Positions 1-4,467 of a stretch of 5,483 nt of DNA are shown piece after piece. The notes beneath the pieces are model-generated. The model was given only the letters and a program-made list of their open reading frames with translations. It was not told the origin of the DNA and did not search any database. The DNA comes from UBA1724 sp963632245 (GTDB lineage: Bacteria > Verrucomicrobiota > Lentisphaeria > Oligosphaerales > Oligosphaeraceae). Within the stretch, counting starts at the first letter, position 1; every line of letters starts with the position of its first letter. The stretch lies in NCBI GenBank assembly GCA_963632245.1, contig CAVGTF010000133.1:1-5483 (forward strand). The letters run 5' to 3'. Position numbers and translations under genes: made by a program.

Positions 1-67
1 CCGAATGAGTTCTGCCTGATCGCTTGTTTCAAAGTCATAGAGATTGTAACTCTTGTGGATTTTGAGG
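1..67 (+). repeat. 67-bp perfect direct repeat, copy 1
   Basis: This stretch recurs without a single mismatch at 709-775. It is visibly richer in A/T than the GC-rich sequence around it. The copy may extend upstream of the window, since it starts at the first base. It forms the left end of a larger composite repeat unit whose remaining part (68-325) is diverged from its counterpart. No gene is supported, although one reading frame on each strand happens to stay open across it. Function is unknown. Confidence 0.95.
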
Positions 68-325
68 AGGGCTCCACTGGACGGTAGAGAGGGCGGGGGT
101 GATAGGTGGGTGGCGCTTCCGGGCGCTTATCGGTAACACGCGCCATAGGAAGGGGAAGCTTTAAGGAGGATCTCCAAAGGAGGTCGGGGCCTGCGCCCCC
201 CGTACCCTCGCTAGCGCTCCTGGCTACATGCATTGCACATTGCGCCGTAGGTGCCTTGCCCCCGTACTCCTGCCTAGGTTTTTCCGCCTAGACGGCGGTA
301 TGGCGCCGTTTTTTGGGCGGTAGAG
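68..325 (+). repeat. Composite intergenic repeat unit, copy 1 (diverged part)
   Basis: This block matches 776-985 in patches in the same order. There is a 27-bp exact block at 92-118 (equal to 807-833), a similar block up to about 151, a shared CCAAAGGAGGTCGGGG core (174-189), and a shared CCTAGG / CCGCCTAGACGGCGG segment (274-298). Copy 1 carries roughly 55 extra bases between about 205 and 272. Small hairpins are visible: GGAG(GAT)CTCC at 165-175, GGGGC(CTGC)GCCCC at 186-199 and CCGCC(TAGAC)GGCGG at 284-298. No start codon with a ribosome site and coding-like composition is seen, so I read this as non-coding repetitive DNA. It could be a transcribed structured element or a remnant of a small mobile element. 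Confidence 0.8.
284..314 (+). terminator. Terminator-like hairpin with competing upstream stem
   Basis: ACGGCG (292-297) can pair with CGCCGT (304-309), with a 6-nt loop, and the stem runs directly into a T tract ending at 314. This is the layout of an intrinsic terminator. The same GGCGG (294-298) can instead pair with CCGCC (284-288) around a 5-nt loop, so the two stems exclude each other. No gene is seen just upstream in this window. It lies inside the composite repeat, so it may be a repeat feature rather than a working terminator. Confidence 0.5.
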
Positions 326-432
326 AGGGCGGGGACAGTTACGGCATGGCTAGAAGCGGAGAAGCGCCTGGTGTGGGGAGTCTTCTGGTAAGACTACCAA
401 AGGAGGTCGGTCTGCCGCCCCTCGTGCTCCCC
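318..432 (+). repeat. Partial third copy of the composite repeat
   Basis: It opens with a 17-bp exact match (318-334 equals 82-98). It later contains a 29-bp exact match (382-410 equals 875-903) that includes TGGTA(AGAC)TACCA and AAAGGAGGT. The middle is strongly diverged and the 67-bp leader is missing. It is therefore a chimera of features found in copy 1 (82-98) and copy 2 (875-903). Non-coding. Confidence 0.7.
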
Positions 433-496
433 GAGGGTGGTGACGCAACAGGTAAAGAATCTTTACAAGTTTGGTGGGCGGCTCCCCGAGGGTGGT
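426..496 (+). repeat. Twin 16-bp direct repeats flanking a dyad
   Basis: GCTCCCCGAGGGTGGT occurs exactly at 426-441 and 481-496, 55 bp apart. Between them lies a perfect 7+1+7 dyad, GTAAAGA-A-TCTTTAC (452-466), the most AT-rich spot nearby. The layout could be a protein-binding site between direct repeats, the footprint of a past insertion, or chance. No gene adjoins it to decide. Confidence 0.6.
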
Positions 497-550
497 AGTG
501 GCAGATAGCGCGTGGGGTGGTAGATATTTTTCGCTGGGGAGCGTCCTAAG

Positions 551-600
551 GGCCTGTGCCGTATCGCCGGTAGGCGGAAGAATCTATGCGAGGTGATGGC
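551..600 (-). repeat. Inverted fragment of the composite repeat
   Basis: The 19-base string TCGCCGGTAGGCGGAAGAA at 564-582 is identical at 5288-5306. Both resemble the reverse complement of the CCTAGG...CCGCCTAGACGGCGG segment of the plus-orientation units (274-298 and 929-953). Similarity spans about 551-593. So the family occurs in both orientations inside this intergenic region. No coding potential seen. Confidence 0.65.
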
Positions 601-637
601 GGCGGCGGTAGCTTGCCGTTTTCTTGCTTTTTATTTA

Positions 638-663
638 TGCGCGTGCGCGCGTAGGCATGCGCA
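638..663. other. Strong 9-bp hairpin
   Basis: TGCGCGTGC (638-646) pairs with GCATGCGCA (655-663) around an 8-nt loop, with one G-U pair. It follows a T-rich stretch (618-637) and precedes the second 67-bp repeat by 45 nt. There is no T tract after it, so it is not an obvious terminator on the plus strand. On the minus strand the T-rich stretch appears as A, so it does not serve there either. Confidence 0.55.
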
Positions 664-708
664 CGGGCCCTATCCCCCTCCCTGACCGCTCCCCACGAGC
701 GTAGCCCC

Positions 709-775
709 CCGAATGAGTTCTGCCTGATCGCTTGTTTCAAAGTCATAGAGATTGTAACTCTTGTGGATTTTGAGG
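709..775 (+). repeat. 67-bp perfect direct repeat, copy 2
   Basis: This is identical to 1-67 over all 67 bases. It begins immediately after a C-run (705-710) and ends where the flanking sequence diverges (AGGG in copy 1, GGAG in copy 2). Perfect identity here contrasts with clear divergence in the following part of the unit. That suggests constraint or recent gene conversion. Confidence 0.95.
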
Positions 776-985
776 GAGTGGGGGCATCCCCTTGGGGGAC
801 AGAGGGGGCGGGGGTGATAGGTGGGTGGCGCTTTCGGACGCTTACCGGTAACGCGTGCCATAGGAAGGGTGAGGCTTCTGGTAAGACTACCAAAGGAGGT
901 CGGGGCCTGCGCCCCCCGTATCCCTCCCCTAGGTTTTCCCGCCTAGACGGCGGTACGGTGCCGTTCTTTGGGCCGCAGTGTGGCG
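776..985 (+). repeat. Composite intergenic repeat unit, copy 2 (diverged part)
   Basis: This is the counterpart of 68-325, in the same orientation and order. It contains the 27-bp exact block (807-833), a hairpin TGGTA(AGAC)TACCA (880-893), AAAGGAGGT (892-900), GGGGC(CTGC)GCCCC (902-915), and CCGCC(TAGAC)GGCGG (939-953). At the place where copy 1 has GGAG(GAT)CTCC, this copy has a different stem that still pairs. Non-coding; whether it is transcribed is unknown. Confidence 0.8.
939..969 (+). terminator. Weak terminator-like hairpin, repeat copy 2
   Basis: ACGGCG (947-952) pairs with TGCCGT (959-964) using one G-U pair, followed by a broken T tract (TTCTTT). It is the diverged version of the stem at 292-309. 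The competing CCGCC/GGCGG stem (939-953) is also kept. With the T tract interrupted, termination would be weak. Confidence 0.35.
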
Positions 986-1073
986 CGTGGCGGTGCGGAT
1001 GGGTGGCGTGTGGCTTCCTGGCTAATTTTGGCTAGTGGGTGGATAATTTTGTGTGCGGGGATTATCTTACGGG

Positions 1074-1110
1074 AAATTGGCTCCTCCGTGGAGGAGTGTG
1101 CAAATTTTTT
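1074..1110 (+). promoter_or_regulatory. Leader hairpin with T tract before the first gene
   Basis: CTCCTC (1081-1086) pairs perfectly with GAGGAG (1091-1096) across CGTG. AAATT (1074-1078) can extend the stem with AATTT (1103-1107) through internal loops. A run of six T ends at 1110, 40 nt before the start codon of the next gene. It could be an intrinsic terminator closing the repeat region, or a leader structure controlling the gene downstream. GGAGG (1090-1094) could also pair with CCTCC (1124-1128), giving an alternative fold. Confidence 0.45.
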
Positions 1111-1136
1111 CTTCAAGGTATAACCTCCTAACATTC

Positions 1137-1142
1137 AAAGGA
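1137..1142 (+). promoter_or_regulatory. Ribosome binding site of the membrane protein gene
   Basis: AAAGGA lies 8 nt before the ATG at 1151, which supports that start. I could not find a convincing -35/-10 pair upstream. GATAAT at 1042-1047 and TATAAC at 1119-1124 are -10-like but lack a partner at the right spacing. Confidence 0.7.
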
Positions 1143-1150
1143 ATTCACAC

Positions 1151-1963
1151 ATGGATCTGAAATGGATTGCAGTGATGGTCGTTGGTTTCATCGCGGCCAT
1201 GGTTGGTATGAACAAGCAGAAGGCGGGTGTGGCCTGGGGCCAGATTCTCGCCATTTTGGGTGCCATCGTCGCCGTTGCCGGTGCTGCCATGAACCTGACT
1301 GGTTTCTTCCAGGAGGGCTCCAAGCAGATGGCGCGTGAGCAGCGCTACATGTATGTCCAGGCGAAGTTCCTGGCCGAGGCCGTGAAGAAGGAAGCCCCCA
1401 GCGCCCAGAAGGTCGCCGTGATCTGCGACTCCTACCTCTACATTGATGGTTACGGCGATCCCCTCCCGAAGGCCGGTGACAGCCCCTATATCGAGGCCAT
1501 CAAGGACACCTTCAAGGGCGCCGAGATTGTCCCCGTCTACATCAAGTACAAGGTGAAGAAGCCCGCCGGAGCCGATGGCAAGAACGTCATGCCTCCCGTC
1601 ATGCCCGGCATGATGTCCAGCGCTCAGTTCAAGCAGATCGTGTCTGACATCAAGAAGGCCAAGTGCGATGTGGTGATTAACATCACCCAGTTCCCCATGG
1701 ACTGCAAGCTGCCCGCCAGCTTGGGTCTGCTGAAGGGCACCAAGGTTGGTTTCTTCGCCTTCTGCACCGCGGACGAGCTGAAGTTCGTCTTCAAGGATGG
1801 CGGCAAGCAGTGCGCCGAGGTTGTGGCCGCTGTCATGACCAAGGCCAACGGCATCTACGATGACACCATTCCCAGCGGCGACAAGAAGGCCTTCGACCGC
1901 CGCTTTGTCCTGCTTGAGAAGGGCAACTACGAGGCCCAGATGAAGGTGGCCATGCAGAAGTAG
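1151..1963 (+). CDS. Membrane-anchored protein of unknown function (two N-terminal TM segments)
   Basis: This is a 270-residue protein that I do not recognise. Two hydrophobic segments sit at about residues 5-20 and 29-53, joined by a short loop with lysines (NKQK). They should anchor a soluble domain of about 215 residues. That domain alternates strand-like and helix-like stretches: KVAVICD (87-93), a helix near 111-122, AEIVPVYIKY (124-133), a helix 156-170, CDVVINI (172-178), KVGFFAF (198-204) and a helix 217-232. This suggests a Rossmann-like or periplasmic-binding-like alpha/beta fold. Five cysteines (92, 172, 185, 205, 221) lie in or near the strands; no classical nucleotide or metal motif is evident. 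Codons are strongly biased (nearly all Lys AAG, Phe TTC), which suggests high expression. The gene has its own ribosome site and is followed by a strong terminator, so it is probably monocistronic. It is clearly a real gene; the function is open. Confidence 0.93.
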   Translation: MDLKWIAVMVVGFIAAMVGMNKQKAGVAWGQILAILGAIVAVAGAAMNLTGFFQEGSKQMAREQRYMYVQAKFLAEAVKKEAPSAQKVAVICDSYLYIDGYGDPLPKAGDSPYIEAIKDTFKGAEIVPVYIKYKVKKPAGADGKNVMPPVMPGMMSSAQFKQIVSDIKKAKCDVVINITQFPMDCKLPASLGLLKGTKVGFFAFCTADELKFVFKDGGKQCAEVVAAVMTKANGIYDDTIPSGDKKAFDRRFVLLEKGNYEAQMKVAMQK

Positions 1964-2013
1964 TCCTCCTCGTCTCTCCTCCTCGCGGGAGGCGTGGGAT
2001 ACGTGATGCGGGA

Positions 2014-2041
2014 AGGGCGCCGGCAAATCCGCCGAAGCCCT
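2014..2041 (+). other. Hairpin in the 3' region of the membrane protein transcript
   Basis: AGGGC (2014-2018) pairs with GCCCT (2037-2041), and CGGC (2021-2024) with GCCG (2031-2034), with a 2x2 internal loop and a 6-nt top loop. GGGAA (2010-2014) and TTCCC (2061-2065) could close it further. A smaller stem, CCTCC/GGAGG, precedes it at 1978-1992. Together with the terminator downstream, the 155 nt after the stop codon form a chain of hairpins that could be a long 3' UTR or a small RNA. Confidence 0.5.
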
Positions 2042-2079
2042 CCTGCTCTCTCTCTTCGAATTCCCGTCTCCCCCTGCCG

Positions 2080-2118
2080 AAGGCGACCCAGGAAGCCATT
2101 CCCCGGGTCGCCTTTTTT
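2080..2118 (+). terminator. Strong intrinsic terminator
   Basis: AAGGCGACCC (2080-2089) pairs with GGGTCGCCTT (2105-2114) as a 10-bp perfect stem. A second stem, GGAA(GCCA)TTCC, sits at its tip, and a run of six T (2113-2118) follows. It ends the transcript of the membrane protein gene, 117 nt after its stop codon, and separates it from the lipoprotein gene. Confidence 0.93.
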
Positions 2119-2283
2119 CGTAACACCGGGACGCGTCGACAGGACGCCTGATATCCTCGCGTACCCCTGCCGGGTCGTCGATCCAGTTTTTTCCGTTTTT
2201 CTTGCGCATTCGTTGTTTTGTCCCGGAGTAGTAGCGGTCGTTTTGTTCGTCGCGTTTCCGGGCGTTGTTTGGAGAAATTGTCT

Positions 2284-2514
2284 ATGAAGAACCTGTTTCT
2301 CGTTCTCGCGTGCGCCTCTCTGCTGGTATTGTCGTTGTCCTCTTGTGGGGATTCCAAGCCTGCTCGTCCTCGTACCAAGCCTGTGACGGACGGCGTGAAG
2401 GAGACCCTGGACTACGGCGGCACGGTCGGTCGTGCCTACAACCAGAGCAAGGATCGCATTCAGAATTTGAACGAGGAGCACAACCGCCAGCTGGAGAAGT
2501 TCCTGGAGGAGTAG
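2284..2514 (+). CDS. Small lipoprotein, 76 residues
   Basis: The N-terminus is a typical lipoprotein signal: MKN, a hydrophobic core (residues 4-18), then a lipobox LSSC with the acylated Cys at 21, followed by GDS. The mature part is only about 56 residues: a short basic, Pro-rich linker (KPARPRTKP, 25-33) and a polar, charged tail (about 52-76, ending EEHNRQLEKFLEE) that is probably helical. It would be anchored by lipid to a membrane, facing the periplasm. I chose the ATG at 2284 because GGAG (2271-2274) lies 9 nt upstream and the signal peptide begins there. An in-frame ATG-like start further upstream (2218) would bury the signal. The gene lies between two terminators, so it is probably its own unit. 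I do not recognise the family and cannot assign a role. Confidence 0.85.
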   Translation: MKNLFLVLACASLLVLSLSSCGDSKPARPRTKPVTDGVKETLDYGGTVGRAYNQSKDRIQNLNEEHNRQLEKFLEE

Positions 2515-2521
2515 CCCCTTT

Positions 2522-2558
2522 GGGAATTCCGCTGCGCGGAGAAATCCGTCCTTTTTTT
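2522..2558 (+). terminator. Probable intrinsic terminator after the lipoprotein gene
   Basis: TCCGC (2528-2532) pairs with GCGGA (2536-2540) over a 3-nt loop. Outer pairing of GGG (2522-2524) with TCC (2544-2546) is possible across a small internal loop. A run of seven T (2552-2558) follows after a short spacer. The stem is modest and the spacer longer than ideal, so read-through into the dehydrogenase gene is possible. Confidence 0.5.
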
Positions 2559-2588
2559 GCCTTTTTACTCTCTCTGTCTTTGTCAACC

Positions 2589-2594
2589 AAGGAG
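2589..2594 (+). promoter_or_regulatory. Ribosome binding site of the dehydrogenase gene
   Basis: AAGGAG lies 11 nt before the ATG at 2606. The spacing is slightly long but within the usual range, and it is the best site for this start. Confidence 0.75.
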
Positions 2595-2605
2595 AATCCG
2601 CCCTC

Positions 2606-3871
2606 ATGAAAACCACCGCCCTGCGCCTTTATGGAGTGAACGACCTTCGTCTGGAGTCCTTTGATTTGCCGGAATGCGGCGACGACGGCATCATTGCCGA
2701 GGTCGTCTGCGATTCCATCTGCATGTCCTCCTTCAAGGCAGCGGAGCAGGGTGCCGGGCACAAGCGGGTCCCCAATGACTGCGCCACCAATCCGGTGATT
2801 GTGGGACACGAGTTCTGTGGCGTCATCCGTGAGGTCGGCAAGAAGTGGCAGGACAAATTCCATCCCGGCGAGCGTTTTGGCATTCAGCCCGCGCTGAACT
2901 ACAAGGGCACTCTGGATGCCCCCGGATACTCCTTCCCCACCATTGGTGGTGACTCCACCCTCATCCGCATCCCCTCCTGCGTCATGGAGATGGACTGCCT
3001 GCTGAAATACACCGGCGAGGCATTCTTCATGGCGTCGCTTTCCGAGCCCATGAGTTGCCTGGTGGGCGCCTGCCACGCGCAGTATCGCATGGCGACTCCT
3101 GGTTCCTATCAGCACACCATGGGCGTGAAGAAGGGCGGCAAGTGCGCCTGCATCGCCTCTGCCGGTCCCATGGGACTGGGCCTCATCGACTACTTGGTTC
3201 ATGGTCCCATGTCGCCCTCGCTGGTGGTGGTGACCGACATTGACCAGGCGCGCCTGGATCGCGCCGCCTCCGTGCTGACGGTGGAGGATGCCGCCGCCCA
3301 CGGTGTGAAGCTGATCTACCAGAATACCTCCGGCGCTGGCGCCACCGATGCCTTGAAGGCGTTGACGGACGGCACGGGGTATGATGATGTCTTCGTCATG
3401 GCGCCCGTGGCTCCGCTGGTGGAGCAGGGCGATGCCATCCTGGGTAAGGGCGGCTGCATGAACTTCTTTGCCGGTCCCATGGATCCCGCGTTCTCCGCCA
3501 AGATGAACTTCTACAATGTCCACTACTCCGGCACCCACATCGTGGGCACCAGCGGCGGCAATACCGACGACATTCGCGAGGCGTTGAAGCTCATGGGCGA
3601 GGGCGTGCTGAATCCCGCCATCATGATCACTCACGTGGGCGGCCTCACCGCGGCGCGCGATACCACGCTGAATCTGCCTTCCATCAAGGGCGGCAAGAAG
3701 CTGATCTACACCCACCAGGATTTCCCCCTCACCGCCATCGCCGACTTCGCCGAAAAGGGCAAGACCGATCCCGTCTTCGCCGAGCTGGATGCGGCGTGCA
3801 AGCGCCACAATGGCCTCTGGAATCTGGAGGCCGAGCGCATCGTCCTGGAGAAGATGCCCCGTCTCGCATAA
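2606..3871 (+). CDS. Zinc-type medium-chain dehydrogenase, L-sorbose-1-phosphate reductase (SorE/YggP)-like
   Basis: This 421-residue protein is a medium-chain dehydrogenase/reductase. The N-terminal GroES-like domain has the catalytic zinc ligand candidates Cys39 (DSICMS), His68-Glu69 (VGHEFCG) and Glu147 (SEP). The four-Cys structural zinc lobe of classic alcohol dehydrogenases is missing. The coenzyme domain starts near 175; its turn is ASAGPMGLG (184-192), and the second strand ends in VVVTD (207-211). Asp211 points to NAD(H) rather than NADP(H). The length and missing zinc lobe resemble SorE, which reduces L-sorbose 1-phosphate to D-glucitol 6-phosphate, and E. coli YggP. That match is from memory of the families, so the actual substrate is inferred only as a sugar phosphate or polyol. 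The following YhcH-like gene fits sugar metabolism. The protein acts in the cytosol. Codon use is biased as in the first gene, suggesting good expression. Confidence 0.9.
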   Translation: MKTTALRLYGVNDLRLESFDLPECGDDGIIAEVVCDSICMSSFKAAEQGAGHKRVPNDCATNPVIVGHEFCGVIREVGKKWQDKFHPGERFGIQPALNYKGTLDAPGYSFPTIGGDSTLIRIPSCVMEMDCLLKYTGEAFFMASLSEPMSCLVGACHAQYRMATPGSYQHTMGVKKGGKCACIASAGPMGLGLIDYLVHGPMSPSLVVVTDIDQARLDRAASVLTVEDAAAHGVKLIYQNTSGAGATDALKALTDGTGYDDVFVMAPVAPLVEQGDAILGKGGCMNFFAGPMDPAFSAKMNFYNVHYSGTHIVGTSGGNTDDIREALKLMGEGVLNPAIMITHVGGLTAARDTTLNLPSIKGGKKLIYTHQDFPLTAIADFAEKGKTDPVFAELDAACKRHNGLWNLEAERIVLEKMPRLA

Positions 3872-3914
3872 AGCGCGCGGAGCGATTTTTCTGCTAATCC
3901 CTGAATTCTCATCC

Positions 3915-3980
3915 GTCCCCCGTCTTCCTCCGCAAGAGCCCCGTAAATTCGGGTCGCTGGCGCATCGGAGGGCGGGGGAC
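3915..3980 (+). promoter_or_regulatory. Long imperfect hairpin in the gap before the YhcH-like gene
   Basis: GTCCCCCG (3915-3922) pairs perfectly with CGGGGGAC (3973-3980). Past an asymmetric loop, CCTCCG (3927-3932) pairs with CGGAGG (3966-3971). Inside, CCCG (3940-3943) pairs with CGGG (3950-3953) around TAAATT. The whole element spans 66 nt in the 139-nt gap and ends 30 nt before the ATG at 4011. There is no T tract directly after it (five T follow at 3998-4002), so it may be a leader RNA structure, a weak terminator, or a processing site. Confidence 0.55.
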
Positions 3981-4010
3981 AAGACTCTCCTCCCCGATTT
4001 TTCAACTCCC

Positions 4011-4463
4011 ATGATCCACGATACCCTCGAAAACTTCCCCCGCTACTTTGCCCTCCATCCCCGTTTTGCGAAGGTCTGGGAGTTCCTCCGCAATCCCGAT
4101 TTGGCGTCATTGCCCGAGGGCAGGGTGGACATCCTTCCGGATGGCGAGATCTTCGCCAATGTGCAGGTGCCGACCAGTCGGAGCGCGGAGGCGGCGCCCT
4201 TGGAATTCCACCGCAAGTATATCGATGTCCAGGTACCCTTGAGCCGTGTGGAGGAGATGGGGTGGCTACCCTTGTCGCAGGCGCCGTCGAATCTTGTCTA
4301 TGATGCCGAGAAGGACTTGGCCATTGGACCCGGCGGTCATGCCAGCCGGGTGACGGTCCATCCCGGAGAATTCACCATCTTCTTCCCCCAGGATGTCCAT
4401 GCGCCCTGCATTGGTGATGGCGCTCCCATCAAGAAGATCATCGTGAAGGTCTTGGCGGAGTAG
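4011..4463 (+). CDS. YhcH/NanQ/EbgC-family (DUF386) protein
   Basis: This 150-residue protein matches the usual length of the YhcH/YjgK/YiaL family, which has a cupin-like beta fold. Family marks are visible: LEFHRKYIDVQ (64-74, with Glu65, His67, Asp72, Gln74), FFPQDVHAP (124-132, with Asp128 and His130), and a closing KKIIVKV (141-147). The histidines and acids likely bind a metal at the active site. E. coli NanQ acts as an N-acetylneuraminate anomerase, and EbgC partners a beta-galactosidase; the substrate here is unknown but most likely a sugar. I chose the ATG at 4011 because it gives the family N-terminus (MIHDTLENF) and length; the open frame extends upstream without family similarity. 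No clear ribosome site precedes it, unlike its neighbours. It follows the dehydrogenase by 139 nt and abuts the pantothenate kinase gene. Confidence 0.9.
   Translation: MIHDTLENFPRYFALHPRFAKVWEFLRNPDLASLPEGRVDILPDGEIFANVQVPTSRSAEAAPLEFHRKYIDVQVPLSRVEEMGWLPLSQAPSNLVYDAEKDLAIGPGGHASRVTVHPGEFTIFFPQDVHAPCIGDGAPIKKIIVKVLAE
4457..4460 (+). promoter_or_regulatory. Ribosome binding site for the TTG start of coaX
   Basis: GGAG, inside the last codons of the YhcH-like gene, lies 7 nt before TTG at 4468. An in-frame stop at 4444-4446 leaves no ATG or GTG start upstream and none soon enough downstream, so this site decides the start. Confidence 0.7.
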
Positions 4464-4467
4464 GATT

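Noticed and set aside
1..67. A 22-residue peptide readable on either strand of the 67-bp repeat
   Set aside because: The minus-strand version (IHKSYNLYDFETSDQAELIR) looks protein-like, but it has no fixed start and its reading is lost in the differing flanks of the two copies; a gene remnant cannot be excluded but is not supported.
1..1000. CRISPR array
   Set aside because: Repeats are few, unequal in size, irregularly spaced (708 bp between the exact copies), and no cas gene is present.
546..1035. Open frames of 63-115 codons on both strands in the repeat region
   Set aside because: They follow the repeats rather than coding rules, lack ribosome sites with proper spacing, and their composition (Pro/Arg/Gly-rich) mirrors GC-rich repeats.
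1042..1124. Sigma-70 promoter for the membrane protein gene
   Set aside because: GATAAT (1042-1047) and TATAAC (1119-1124) look like -10 boxes, but neither has a -35 box at 16-18 nt, so I do not call a promoter.
1145..2209. 354-codon open frame on the minus strand opposite the membrane protein gene
   Set aside because: Shadow of the biased gene on the plus strand; low-complexity Leu/Gly/His translation, and it runs through the strong terminator at 2080-2118.
3789..4010. Longer version of the YhcH-like protein starting inside the dehydrogenase gene
   Set aside because: The upstream 74 codons overlap the dehydrogenase in another frame and show no family similarity; starting at 4011 gives the family length of 150 residues.
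2282..4012. Very long open frame on the minus strand (576 codons) opposite the lipoprotein and dehydrogenase genes
   Set aside because: It lies antisense to two well-supported genes. Its translation is rich in His, Gly and Ala with no family motif, as expected when a GC-rich, codon-biased gene is read on the other strand.
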